Of a stretch of DNA of 45,191 nucleotides, positions 37,573 to 44,151 are shown in pieces (the stretch's first letter is position 1; every line of letters begins with the position of its first letter). Location: IMG/VR virus record IMGVR_UViG_3300038701_000498, positions 1 through 45,191 of that record. One strand, 5' to 3'. The notes below the pieces were generated by a model. It was not told the DNA's origin. It ran no database searches and saw only the letters and a list, made by a program, of their open reading frames with translations. Origin of the DNA: a virus. The translations under genes and the position numbers were made by a program.

Positions 37573-38463
37573 ATGAACGCAATGAACACAACCGCTATCA
37601 CCGCACCGTCGATCTCGTCTGCCAGCATGCTGGTGGAGCTGTCGATCTCCTGCTGGACCGGCCGCCGCAAGGACCGCACCGTGTCCGACGAGGTGACCAT
37701 GTCCAAGCACGCCAAGTCCGGCGTCGCCAACGTGACCAAGAAGCTCCTCGCCGACTGCGACGAGCTGGTCGCCATCCAGAAGTTCGCATCGAACGTGCGC
37801 ACCTCGCACTACGCCTCGACGCTGCCGTGGTCGGACAGCGGTATCCGCCTGCTGCCGACGGCCCGGTACTTCGACTACCAGAAGCATATGACCGGGCTGC
37901 AGAACGAGTTCGAGCGGCTGGTCGAGGCGTTCCTCGCTGCCTACGACTGGGAGGTGATGGAGGCCCAGACCTCGCTGGGCGACCTCTTCGACCGGGACGA
38001 GTACCCGACCGTGGACGCGCTGCGCCACAAGTTCGCCTTCCGGCTCAACTACATCCCCGTGCCCGACGTGGGCGACTGGCGTGTAGACATGGAGCGCGAG
38101 GCGCAGGACGCGCTGCGGGCGCAGTACCAGTCCTTCTACGAGGACCAGATGGGTCGGGCCATGGGCGACCTGAACGAGCGGCTGCGTGAGCAGCTGGAGC
38201 GCATGGTGGCACAGCTCGAGGTCAGCGAGACCCGCAAGGGTAAGGTGTATCAGTCGACCATCGACAACATCAGCAACCTGATCGACCTGCTGGGTGCAAC
38301 GAACTACACCAACGACCCCCAGCTGCAGCTGGCCGAGGCCAAGCTGCGCGCCGCGCTCTACGGCGCCAGCAAGGATGATCTGGTCAAGAACCCGGCGTAC
38401 CGCGAAGCCACCCGCAAGTCCGTCGAGGAAGCCATCGCAGCCCTGCCCGGGCTCGATATGTAA
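37573..38463 (+). CDS. DUF3150-like protein of the AAA+/VWA module
   Basis: The 296-residue product begins MNAMNTTAITAPSISSASML and has a conserved-looking SISCWTGRRKDRTVSDEVT, then helices (LADCDELVAIQKFASNVRTS) and long charged helical regions to the end (GRAMGDLNERLREQLERMVA). Size, helical make-up and position between a CobS/MoxR-like ATPase and a VWA protein match DUF3150 proteins, which I know as companions of such pairs on plasmids and integrative elements. No catalytic motif is visible. It is probably a structural adaptor of the complex. Confidence 0.65.
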   Translation: MNAMNTTAITAPSISSASMLVELSISCWTGRRKDRTVSDEVTMSKHAKSGVANVTKKLLADCDELVAIQKFASNVRTSHYASTLPWSDSGIRLLPTARYFDYQKHMTGLQNEFERLVEAFLAAYDWEVMEAQTSLGDLFDRDEYPTVDALRHKFAFRLNYIPVPDVGDWRVDMEREAQDALRAQYQSFYEDQMGRAMGDLNERLREQLERMVAQLEVSETRKGKVYQSTIDNISNLIDLLGATNYTNDPQLQLAEAKLRAALYGASKDDLVKNPAYREATRKSVEEAIAALPGLDM

Positions 38464-38493
38464 GAAGTAAAAGGTGTTCACATCGCCCGCCGC

Positions 38494-38512
38494 GGTATGC
38501 GGCGGGCATACC
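38494..38512. repeat. Dispersed palindrome 15, with competing hairpin
   Basis: GGTATGC-GGCGG-GCATACC, 16 nt before ATG 38529. A 9-bp alternative stem pairs GCCCGCCGC (38485-38493) with GCGGCGGGC (38499-38507). Confidence 0.85.
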
Positions 38513-38528
38513 AACCAAGGAGAAAGAA

Positions 38529-38933
38529 ATGGGTTATAGCTCAGACGTGGTCATCGGTGTCGCGTTCAAGACGCGCAAGCAGATGGAGGAGGTTCTGGCG
38601 GTGTACCGCATGGACCCCAAGGTGCAGAAGCACAACGTGATGAAAGAGTGGAAGCTCTGCCCCGACCACGAACCACCGTACATGGTGTTCACTGGCAACG
38701 ACGTGAAGTGGTACGATTCCTACGAGGACGTACAAGCGTTCGAACATATCGCCAGTGTGTGCGGAGATTTCGCCGACGAGCGCGGTTTCGAGTATGCCTA
38801 CCGCATAGTGCGTATCGGTGAAGCAGACACCGATGTAGACGTCGATGACAGCTACGACAACGACGATTACGACCTGATGGATTTTCTCCAAGACAACCTC
38901 TACCCCATCCGCCGCATTGACTGCGACCTGTAA
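38529..38933 (+). CDS. Conserved hypothetical phage protein
   Basis: The 134-residue product opens MGYSSDVVIGVAFKTRKQME and has an acidic C-terminal half (GEADTDVDVDDSYDNDDYDL). The MGYxSDVxxxxxF start is found in several phage and bacterial small proteins of unknown role. AAGGAG lies before the ATG and palindrome 15 lies before that. A partial palindrome (38792-38808) occurs in the coding sequence. Confidence 0.7.
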   Translation: MGYSSDVVIGVAFKTRKQMEEVLAVYRMDPKVQKHNVMKEWKLCPDHEPPYMVFTGNDVKWYDSYEDVQAFEHIASVCGDFADERGFEYAYRIVRIGEADTDVDVDDSYDNDDYDLMDFLQDNLYPIRRIDCDL

Positions 38934-38948
38934 ACAAGGAGACCAACA

Positions 38949-39695
38949 ATGGCTTTTGCAATCTCAACCGCGAATATCCCTAGCATCTTCAGCTACACCG
39001 ACGCGCTGCGTTACCATGACCGTGCGGCCCAGAAGCCGTGGCGCAACGGCGGCGAGGACTTCCCCTTCCCCGAGAAGCGGGTCCGGCAGTACGGCGTGCG
39101 CAAGCTAAACGACGGGAGCATCGCGTTCCGCCTGCACAGCACCGACGTGGTGACGTGGCACCCTGACAACTCGCTCACGCTCGAGGTGTACACCAGCCAG
39201 AGCACCCAAGCCTTCGCCAACTGCCTGCTGCCTTACGGTGTGTCCACCGGCGGCGGGATGACCCGCCTCGAGATCGGCCGGAACTGGAAGGCCCAGAAGA
39301 TGTATCCCATCGCCGACACCGTGCACATCGCACCGGACCACGAGACCATCGACACACCCGTGGTGTGGGAGAGGCGCAGGACCGACCGCAAGGTGGCCCG
39401 GCGCGTGCTGGCCGAGACCCGCTATGCCGAGTACCGGGAGTGGTACAAGCTGATGCGGTCCATGATGACCGAGCCCCCCAAGCTGCTGGGTTTCTGGTCC
39501 CCCCGAGAGACGGTGGCGATGCTTGCCGATCAGAGCTTCTGGCATGACCTGATGACGTCTTGGTCCGGCGGCACACCGGACGACGTGCGCTACGCGATCT
39601 ACGACCAGACCAACGAGCCCGTCTTCTACCACGAGCGCATGCCCTACGTGGTCGGGCACAACGCCCTCAAGAGCTGCTACGCGGTGTCGAAATGA
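38949..39695 (+). CDS. Hypothetical protein within the AAA+/VWA cluster
   Basis: The 248-residue product starts MAFAISTANIPSIFSYTDAL, has a KPWRNGGEDFPFPEKR segment, and a beta-rich first half (GSIAFRLHSTDVVTWHPDNS, TLEVYTSQSTQAF). The second half is helical with several Trp. It lies 16 nt after the previous gene without a palindrome, so it is probably co-translated with it. No known domain is recognised. Confidence 0.65.
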   Translation: MAFAISTANIPSIFSYTDALRYHDRAAQKPWRNGGEDFPFPEKRVRQYGVRKLNDGSIAFRLHSTDVVTWHPDNSLTLEVYTSQSTQAFANCLLPYGVSTGGGMTRLEIGRNWKAQKMYPIADTVHIAPDHETIDTPVVWERRRTDRKVARRVLAETRYAEYREWYKLMRSMMTEPPKLLGFWSPRETVAMLADQSFWHDLMTSWSGGTPDDVRYAIYDQTNEPVFYHERMPYVVGHNALKSCYAVSK

Positions 39696-39698
39696 GCG

Positions 39699-39715
39699 GT
39701 ATGCGCAACGCATAA
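39699..39715. repeat. Dispersed palindrome 16
   Basis: GTATGCG-CAA-CGCATAA, one base off, 17 nt before ATG 39733. Confidence 0.85.
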
Positions 39716-39732
39716 CAACAAGGAGAGACACG

Positions 39733-39948
39733 ATGACACATGACTACAACCGTCGCACGGGGCTCAGCGCCGCTGTGCATCGCTTCCGAGACGACGCGGC
39801 TGTCCACGTAGGCACCGGCGAGACTGCCTACCTCACACCGAAGCAGGCGCGGGCTCTGGCCCGCGCTTTGTATACAGTCGCCCGGGATATCGACAACAGG
39901 GCGTTCACCGAGAGCGAGGTCGCTCCGGTACAGATCAAGATTAACTGA
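39733..39948 (+). CDS. Small hypothetical protein
   Basis: The 71-residue product has a basic, helical core (TPKQARALARALYTVARDID) after a strand pair (VHVGTGETAYL). GGAGAG precedes the start. It is a two-helix small protein sandwiched between the AAA+ module and the VWA protein. Function unknown. Confidence 0.65.
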   Translation: MTHDYNRRTGLSAAVHRFRDDAAVHVGTGETAYLTPKQARALARALYTVARDIDNRAFTESEVAPVQIKIN

Positions 39949-39962
39949 AGGAGTAACCAACC

Positions 39963-41192
39963 ATGTTCCACAAAGCACTTACCCCTGCCCAACGGCTGGA
40001 CAAGGCCGTCATCGACATCATGGCCAAGCCGGAGCTTGTCGCCCTGTCGGGCGTCATGATGATCGGCAAGCGGGAGATCCGCGAGGGTATCCCCACGGCC
40101 TGCACCAACGGGCGTGACGAGTTCTATGGGCGCGAGTTCGTCGACGGGCTCAACGACGCCGAGCTGCGCTTCACCGTGCTGCACGAGGTGTACCACAAAC
40201 TGTACAAACACCTGACCACGTGGCGCTGGATGTTTGATGAGAATCCCAAGCTCGCAAATGTCAGCGCGGATTTTGTTGTGAATATACAAATACTTGACGA
40301 GCTCGGCAGGGGTGGCTGGGTCAAGATGCCCGAGGGCGGCTGCTACGACGACAAGTACCGGGGCTGGGACGCCGCGCAGGTGTTCCGCGACCTGCAGAAG
40401 CGCTTCCCCCCGCAGGAGGGCGGCGGTGGCGGCCAAGGCCAGCCGGGCCAGTCCGGGAGCGGTATGCCGGGTGGCATACCCGAGGGGTTCGACGAGCACG
40501 ACTGGGACGGCGCGCAGGAGATGACCGAGGCCGAGAAGCAAGACCTCGCCCGGGAGATCGACGAGGCGCTGCGTGCTGGCGTGCTGGCGGCGGGCAAGAC
40601 CGGGTCCGGCGGTGACCGGTCCTTCGAGGAGCTGCTGGCGCCGCAGGTCGACTGGCGTGAGGTGCTGCGCGAGTTCATCCAGACAACCTGTGCTGGCAAG
40701 GACTATTCCACGTGGAAGAAGCCCAACCGCCGCTACATGGGCGCGGGCTACTACATGCCGTCCGGCATCTCCGAGCAGATCGGCGAGATCGTCGTAGCGC
40801 CAGACATGTCCGGCTCGACCTTCACGCCGAGCATGATGCGCACCATCATGGGAGAGCTGAAAGGCATCGTCGAGTCCGTCAAACCCGAAGGGGTGCGTAT
40901 CCTCTACTGGGACACCGAGGTCTGCGCCGACGAGTACTACGGCGGCAACGAGCTGGACGGCCTGATGACTTCGACCAAGCCCGAAGGCGGTGGCGGCACG
41001 CGCGTGTCCTGCGTGTCCGACTATATCCGCGACAAGCAGATCAAGGCCCAGTGTGTTATCGTCCTGACCGACGGCTGGCTCGGAGGGGATTGGGGTAACT
41101 GGCATCACGAAACCCTGTGGGTTATCGCCGGCAACGATCGCACCACGTCGCCCGTCGGTAAGACGGTGCATGTGCGAGAGCAGGATATGTAA
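39963..41192 (+). CDS. Zincin plus VWA-domain protein (DUF2201-like), AAA+ partner
   Basis: The 409-residue product has an N-terminal zincin motif HEVYH (residues 74-78) and a further His at 83, giving HExxHxxxxH. A Gly/Gln-rich linker (residues 150-175) follows, then a VWA-like domain with the MIDAS sequence DMSGS (281-285) and a later VIVLTDGW strand. N-terminal putative metallopeptidase plus VWA is the DUF2201/CobT-like plan. VWA proteins of this kind partner MoxR-type ATPases. Protease activity is possible but not shown. Palindrome 17 lies in frame inside the linker. Confidence 0.85.
   Translation: MFHKALTPAQRLDKAVIDIMAKPELVALSGVMMIGKREIREGIPTACTNGRDEFYGREFVDGLNDAELRFTVLHEVYHKLYKHLTTWRWMFDENPKLANVSADFVVNIQILDELGRGGWVKMPEGGCYDDKYRGWDAAQVFRDLQKRFPPQEGGGGGQGQPGQSGSGMPGGIPEGFDEHDWDGAQEMTEAEKQDLAREIDEALRAGVLAAGKTGSGGDRSFEELLAPQVDWREVLREFIQTTCAGKDYSTWKKPNRRYMGAGYYMPSGISEQIGEIVVAPDMSGSTFTPSMMRTIMGELKGIVESVKPEGVRILYWDTEVCADEYYGGNELDGLMTSTKPEGGGGTRVSCVSDYIRDKQIKAQCVIVLTDGWLGGDWGNWHHETLWVIAGNDRTTSPVGKTVHVREQDM
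40461..40480. repeat. Dispersed palindrome 17, inside the VWA gene, with compensatory change
   Basis: GGTATGCC-GGGT-GGCATACC, encoding G-M-P-G-G-I-P in the linker. Position 8 is C paired with G instead of G paired with C, a compensatory swap. Confidence 0.85.
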
Positions 41193-41208
41193 ACAACCCA
41201 CCCGCCGT

Positions 41209-41225
41209 GTATGCGGCGGGCATAC
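41209..41225. repeat. Dispersed palindrome 18, with competing hairpin
   Basis: GTATGC-GGCGG-GCATAC, 17 nt before ATG 41243. A 7-bp alternative stem pairs CCCGCCG (41201-41207) with CGGCGGG (41214-41220). Confidence 0.85.
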
Positions 41226-41242
41226 TCAAAAGGAGTTATGAG

Positions 41243-41890
41243 ATGAACGAAGACCGCAAAGCTGCGCTCATCGAGCGCTACCGTGACATCAACGTCGACC
41301 ACGACTGGTGGGAGCACACCTACGAGGACTTCGAGCGGATCTGCACGATCCTCGGGATTGAGTTGCACAGAACCTCGACCATGACGCCGCGGGGTCGGGG
41401 CAGTCGCCCTGACATCGAGTTCTCCGGCTTCTGGTCGCAGGGTGACGGGGCGTCGTGGACCGGGGCCTACCGGGCGCGGGAGTGGGCATCCCTGCACAGG
41501 GTCCACACCTACGACATCGCACCGGCCAAGATCAGGGAGCACGCTCCCAACGACGAAGAGCTGCACCGCATCGCCGACGAGCTCTGTCTGCTGGCGAGGA
41601 TCTACTACCCAGCCTACGGCGTGGTGGAGCGGGCTGGGCGCTACAGCCACTCCGGCACCATGCGCCTCGCATACTGCGAGCCGGTGGAGGAGGACGAGGA
41701 CGCCTACGCCGAGGAGGTGCACACCCACGTCGAGGAGACGCTGACGCAGCTGTTCCGGGACTTGGCCGACTGGCTCTATGCGCAGCTCGAGCGGGAGTAC
41801 GAGCATCTGACCAGCGACGAGTCGGTGTGGGACACAATTCAAGCCAACGAGCTCGATGAGGACGAAGAGGAGGATGAGGACGCAGCATGA
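41243..41890 (+). CDS. Conserved phage protein (antitoxin-like annotation in relatives)
   Basis: The start is ATG 41243, with AAGGAG upstream. The 215-residue product has a helical start (DRKAALIERYRDINVDHDWW), ICTILGIELHRT, a FSGFWSQGDGASWTGAYRAR block, ELHRIADELCLLARIYYPAY and a very acidic C-terminus. The FSGFxSQGDGAxFxGxY and HRIADEL blocks define a widespread phage/bacterial family that is sometimes labelled as antitoxin of a stability system. That label is unproven. It overlaps the next gene by 4 nt. Confidence 0.7.
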   Translation: MNEDRKAALIERYRDINVDHDWWEHTYEDFERICTILGIELHRTSTMTPRGRGSRPDIEFSGFWSQGDGASWTGAYRAREWASLHRVHTYDIAPAKIREHAPNDEELHRIADELCLLARIYYPAYGVVERAGRYSHSGTMRLAYCEPVEEDEDAYAEEVHTHVEETLTQLFRDLADWLYAQLEREYEHLTSDESVWDTIQANELDEDEEEDEDAA

Positions 41891-42267
41891 GTAAGACACT
41901 GGACCGGCTGTGCCGGGAGCTATGGGCGGCGGAATACACCCCGCCGCAGTGGCGCGCAGCCTCCGGCTGGGCCCGAGACCCGGTGCACTGGCTCGCTCTT
42001 GAGCTGAAGCAGGCGGGCATGGACACTCGCGAGCGGCTCTGGCGCGTGACGTACAGCGCAGATGCGCCGATCCACACCGTGTCGATCGACCTGCCGGTCA
42101 GCGACGAGGAAGGCACGGAGCACATCTTCGACAGCTGGGATGACCTGCCGGAGTGGATGCAGGACCGCATCCGGGCGCTCGGTATGATTACCGGCAAGCC
42201 GCCGACAGGCTGGATCGACGGGATCGGCCGCCGCATGTCCGACACAGTTTACTGGGTGGTGGAGTGA
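41887..42267 (+). CDS. Hypothetical protein
   Basis: The 126-residue product overlaps the preceding gene by 4 nt (ATGA). It is Trp-rich and mixed alpha/beta (AAEYTPPQWRAASGWARDPV, LWRVTYSADAPIHTVSIDLP, EHIFDSWDDLPEWMQDRIRA). No family is recognised. Its stop overlaps the GTG of the next small HTH gene by 4 nt. Confidence 0.65.
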   Translation: MSKTLDRLCRELWAAEYTPPQWRAASGWARDPVHWLALELKQAGMDTRERLWRVTYSADAPIHTVSIDLPVSDEEGTEHIFDSWDDLPEWMQDRIRALGMITGKPPTGWIDGIGRRMSDTVYWVVE

Positions 42268-42404
42268 GAAACGGCAACAGAGAAGCGGTCCTGCAGCTCA
42301 CGCTGCGGGGCCTGACAGCCAGAGAGATCGGTGACCTGCTGGGCATCGCCATGGGCACCGTATACGCGCATCGGTATGCGCTGCGCATACAAGGGAGATT
42401 GTGA
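42264..42404 (+). CDS. 46-residue helix-turn-helix protein
   Basis: GTG 42264 overlaps the previous stop (GTGA). The product contains LQLTLRGLTAREIGDLLGIA followed by MGTVYAHRYALRI, a compact LuxR/sigma-4-type HTH. The Tyr-Ala-Leu-Arg-Ile end (RYALRI) is encoded by dispersed palindrome 19. Too short for a complete regulator; it may act as a dimer or adaptor. Confidence 0.6.
   Translation: MRNGNREAVLQLTLRGLTAREIGDLLGIAMGTVYAHRYALRIQGRL
42374..42390. repeat. Dispersed palindrome 19, inside the end of an HTH gene
   Basis: GTATGCG-CTG-CGCATAC, in frame with the HTH gene's last codons and 13 nt before ATG 42404. Confidence 0.9.
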
Positions 42405-42730
42405 TGGCAGGTGAGAGTAACGAACCAAGGTGGCCTATACCTCACGGGTTAAATCCCGAATGCTTCATATTCTTGGCGCGCGAAGAGGTGTTCGACGTGT
42501 GGCATGACATGCGTGACGGCGACCTCATGGTTGTTACCAGCCCCGACACCGATCTGTTCGCAAACTACGATTACATACATGCGCGCCACGGTGAACCAGA
42601 CATAGGCGATATCGCCAAGATGGACCCGCTCTCCATGTGCATAGCCCACCAAATCTTGGAGAAATACTACGATGGCAGCAACGCCAGAAGCAAAGGTCAA
42701 AGCCAAAGTCACCAAGCTGCTGAAGGCTAG
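42404..42730 (+). CDS. Hypothetical protein, paralogue of the 34056 gene
   Basis: The 108-residue product starts MAGESNEPRWPIPHG and has EVFDVWHDMRDGDLMVVTSP, DLFANYDYIHARHGEPDIGD and DPLSMCIAHQILEKYY. DPLxMCxxxQxLE matches the 34056 gene. It overlaps the VRR-NUC gene by 59 nt; the segment after EKYYDG may be a frame tail only. Function unknown. Confidence 0.65.
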   Translation: MAGESNEPRWPIPHGLNPECFIFLAREEVFDVWHDMRDGDLMVVTSPDTDLFANYDYIHARHGEPDIGDIAKMDPLSMCIAHQILEKYYDGSNARSKGQSQSHQAAEG

Positions 42731-42983
42731 GGGGGCTTACTACTTCTACCCTGTCACCGGCGGCTACGGTGGGTCGGGGGTGCCCGACATCATCGCCTGC
42801 CACCGCGGCAGGTTCATCGGTATCGAGTGCAAGGCGGGCAAGAACAAGCCGACCAAGCTGCAGGAGCGGAACCTCGAGCAGATCAAGCACACGGGCGGCT
42901 TCGCCCTTGTCATCAACGAAGACAACCTGAGTGAGTTAGAAACAACTCTGAACTACGTGGAGACACTATATGCAACGAAGTAA
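42672..42983 (+). CDS. VRR-NUC nuclease (PD-(D/E)XK)
   Basis: The start is ATG 42672 with GGAG about 9 nt upstream. The 103-residue product has VPDIIACHRGRFIGIECKAG: catalytic Asp39, Glu52 and Lys54 in the PD-(D/E)XK arrangement, with Gln64 in LQERNLEQI. The short VRR-NUC form is known from phages and bacteria and can act on branched DNA, including four-way junctions. It would be a resolvase candidate for recombination or packaging. Good family confidence. Confidence 0.88.
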   Translation: MAATPEAKVKAKVTKLLKARGAYYFYPVTGGYGGSGVPDIIACHRGRFIGIECKAGKNKPTKLQERNLEQIKHTGGFALVINEDNLSELETTLNYVETLYATK

Positions 42984-43464
42984 CACAGGCTTCGAGCCGG
43001 AGATCCACTCCGTGCTCGTCACGGACCAGCTGGAATCCATGAGCACGTTCGGCCATGCCGACAACGGCGAGGGGGTGTTTATCCCGGCCGTCGTGGCCCG
43101 GGCGGCGCAGATTAAGATCGGCGACACGATCATAGCCTCTCTGGTCCCGAACAACCACAGCAACAACACCCCATGGTTCGCCATGCACGTGCACGGCGCA
43201 GGGGAAGAGATCGCTACCGACACGTGGCTGCGGATGTCCGACGAGGCCGTCCTCGCCCTGCTGACAGAAGAGCCGCTGACTACGCAGGAGATCGCCGATG
43301 AGCTCAAGGTGCCCCGCACGCTGGTGCACTCCCGGATGAACGGTCTGTTCCGGGCCCGGAAGGTGGTGAAGAGCATGGTGTTCGACAACCCCAACAAGGA
43401 AGCAGCGCCGGCAGCGGTGCTATGGGGCCGCACCGTGGAACAGTTTATGGGAGAAGAAGAATGA
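42970..43464 (+). CDS. Protein with C-terminal winged helix
   Basis: The 164-residue product overlaps the VRR-NUC gene by 14 nt. Its first half is beta-rich (VFIPAVVARAAQIKIGDTII and PWFAMHVHGAG), OB-like in rhythm. Its second half has EEPLTTQEIADELKVPRTLV and SRMNGLFRARKVV, a winged-helix DNA-binding unit. It may be a regulator or replication accessory. No specific family is named. Confidence 0.65.
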   Translation: MQRSNTGFEPEIHSVLVTDQLESMSTFGHADNGEGVFIPAVVARAAQIKIGDTIIASLVPNNHSNNTPWFAMHVHGAGEEIATDTWLRMSDEAVLALLTEEPLTTQEIADELKVPRTLVHSRMNGLFRARKVVKSMVFDNPNKEAAPAAVLWGRTVEQFMGEEE

Positions 43465-43703
43465 TCGAGAAGCTATTGTTTGCGCTACTGATTGCGTCAG
43501 TGGCTATGCTTGGTGTGTCTATGCACCTCACACAGCAACATGTTGACCTGTTGCAAAGCACCCGCAGCGCGCTGGCAGATGAGACAACGGAGCTGCAGGA
43601 GCTGCTCACGTCTATCGAAGACCGCGCCGCTGAGTATGATTGCTTCGTGCGGCAGGGCGAGTGGCATCCCGAGTTTGGGTGTGCGTTGGAGCTGCTGGAC
43701 TAG
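43461..43703 (+). CDS. Membrane-anchored coiled-coil protein
   Basis: The ATG overlaps the previous stop by 4 nt. The 80-residue product has an N-terminal transmembrane helix (LLFALLIASVAMLGVSMHL) and a helical, charged remainder (ADETTELQELLTSIEDRAAE) ending with two cysteines. It may be an early inner-membrane protein involved in superinfection or signalling. No family recognised. Confidence 0.65.
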   Translation: MIEKLLFALLIASVAMLGVSMHLTQQHVDLLQSTRSALADETTELQELLTSIEDRAAEYDCFVRQGEWHPEFGCALELLD

Positions 43704-43804
43704 TGTGGGAACATATGCTATTCGGTATGCTCTACGCATACTGCGTGGTGAAGTATGACACCATGGAGGACGTAGGCGAATGTCTATGGCTCCTGACAAA
43801 CTGA
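43703..43804 (+). CDS. 33-residue hypothetical protein
   Basis: GTG 43703 overlaps the previous stop (TAGTG), with GGAG 11 nt upstream. The product is MWEHMLFGMLYAYCVVKYDT plus MEDVGECLWLLTN, amphipathic with a hydrophobic first half. It fills an otherwise empty gap exactly, and dispersed palindrome 20 lies in its codons. Translation is plausible but not certain. Confidence 0.5.
   Translation: MWEHMLFGMLYAYCVVKYDTMEDVGECLWLLTN
43725..43741. repeat. Dispersed palindrome 20
   Basis: GTATGC-TCTAC-GCATAC, with an imperfect seventh pair, inside a small putative gene. Confidence 0.75.
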
Positions 43805-43813
43805 GGACTCAAC

Positions 43814-44104
43814 ATGAGCTACGACGAATACGACGAGTATGAGGGTGATGCAGCCGGGACGGCTGCCGAGATCACGATCGACAAGGACATCCCGATCCCT
43901 ACGAAGATGCAGCTCGGCCGGCGCTCCAAGTACCCGTTCGACATCATGGACGTGGGCGACAGCTTCTTCGTCCCCGGACGGGACGGCAAGAGCTTCGGCG
44001 GCACCGTGACCGCGGCGCGCAAGCGCTACACGGATATGTCGTTCGAGATGCGCACCGTGAAGGAGGACGGTGTGGTAGGCGTGCGTGTCTGGCGCACGGA
44101 GTGA
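43814..44104 (+). CDS. DUF7303-like small protein
   Basis: The 96-residue product starts with an acidic Tyr-rich segment (SYDEYDEYEGD), then TIDKDIPIPTKMQLGRRSKY, PFDIMDVGDSFFVPGRDGKS and a C-terminal GVVGVRVWRTE. The RRSKYPFDxMxVGDSFFVP block is one I associate with DUF7303 in phages; I have not verified the number. Function unknown. Confidence 0.7.
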   Translation: MSYDEYDEYEGDAAGTAAEITIDKDIPIPTKMQLGRRSKYPFDIMDVGDSFFVPGRDGKSFGGTVTAARKRYTDMSFEMRTVKEDGVVGVRVWRTE

Positions 44105-44109
44105 ACCCC

Positions 44110-44129
44110 GGGGCCGCCGCGGCGGCCCC
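44110..44129 (+). other. Perfect 20-bp GC palindrome
   Basis: GGGGCCGCCGCGGCGGCCCC lies in the gap before the 44152 gene, with no T-run. A very stable RNA hairpin here could block or insulate read-through. Confidence 0.7.
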
Positions 44130-44151
44130 TCAACATCAGAAGGAGATAGAT

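Noticed and set aside
36094-38514. Very long minus-strand open frame (about 800 codons) opposite the AAA+ and DUF3150-like genes
   Set aside because: It mirrors three plus-strand genes with clear start signals and Walker motifs, and its own composition (Val, His, Arg, Leu, Gly-rich) is typical of antisense shadows in GC-rich DNA.
41660-41674. ATGCG-CCT-CGCAT in the antitoxin-like gene
   Set aside because: Arms are only 5 bp and lack the outer GT/AC pairs of the family.
30391-43741. Dispersed palindromes as a CRISPR array
   Set aside because: Copies are hundreds of bp apart with genes between them, and there are no uniform spacers or cas genes.
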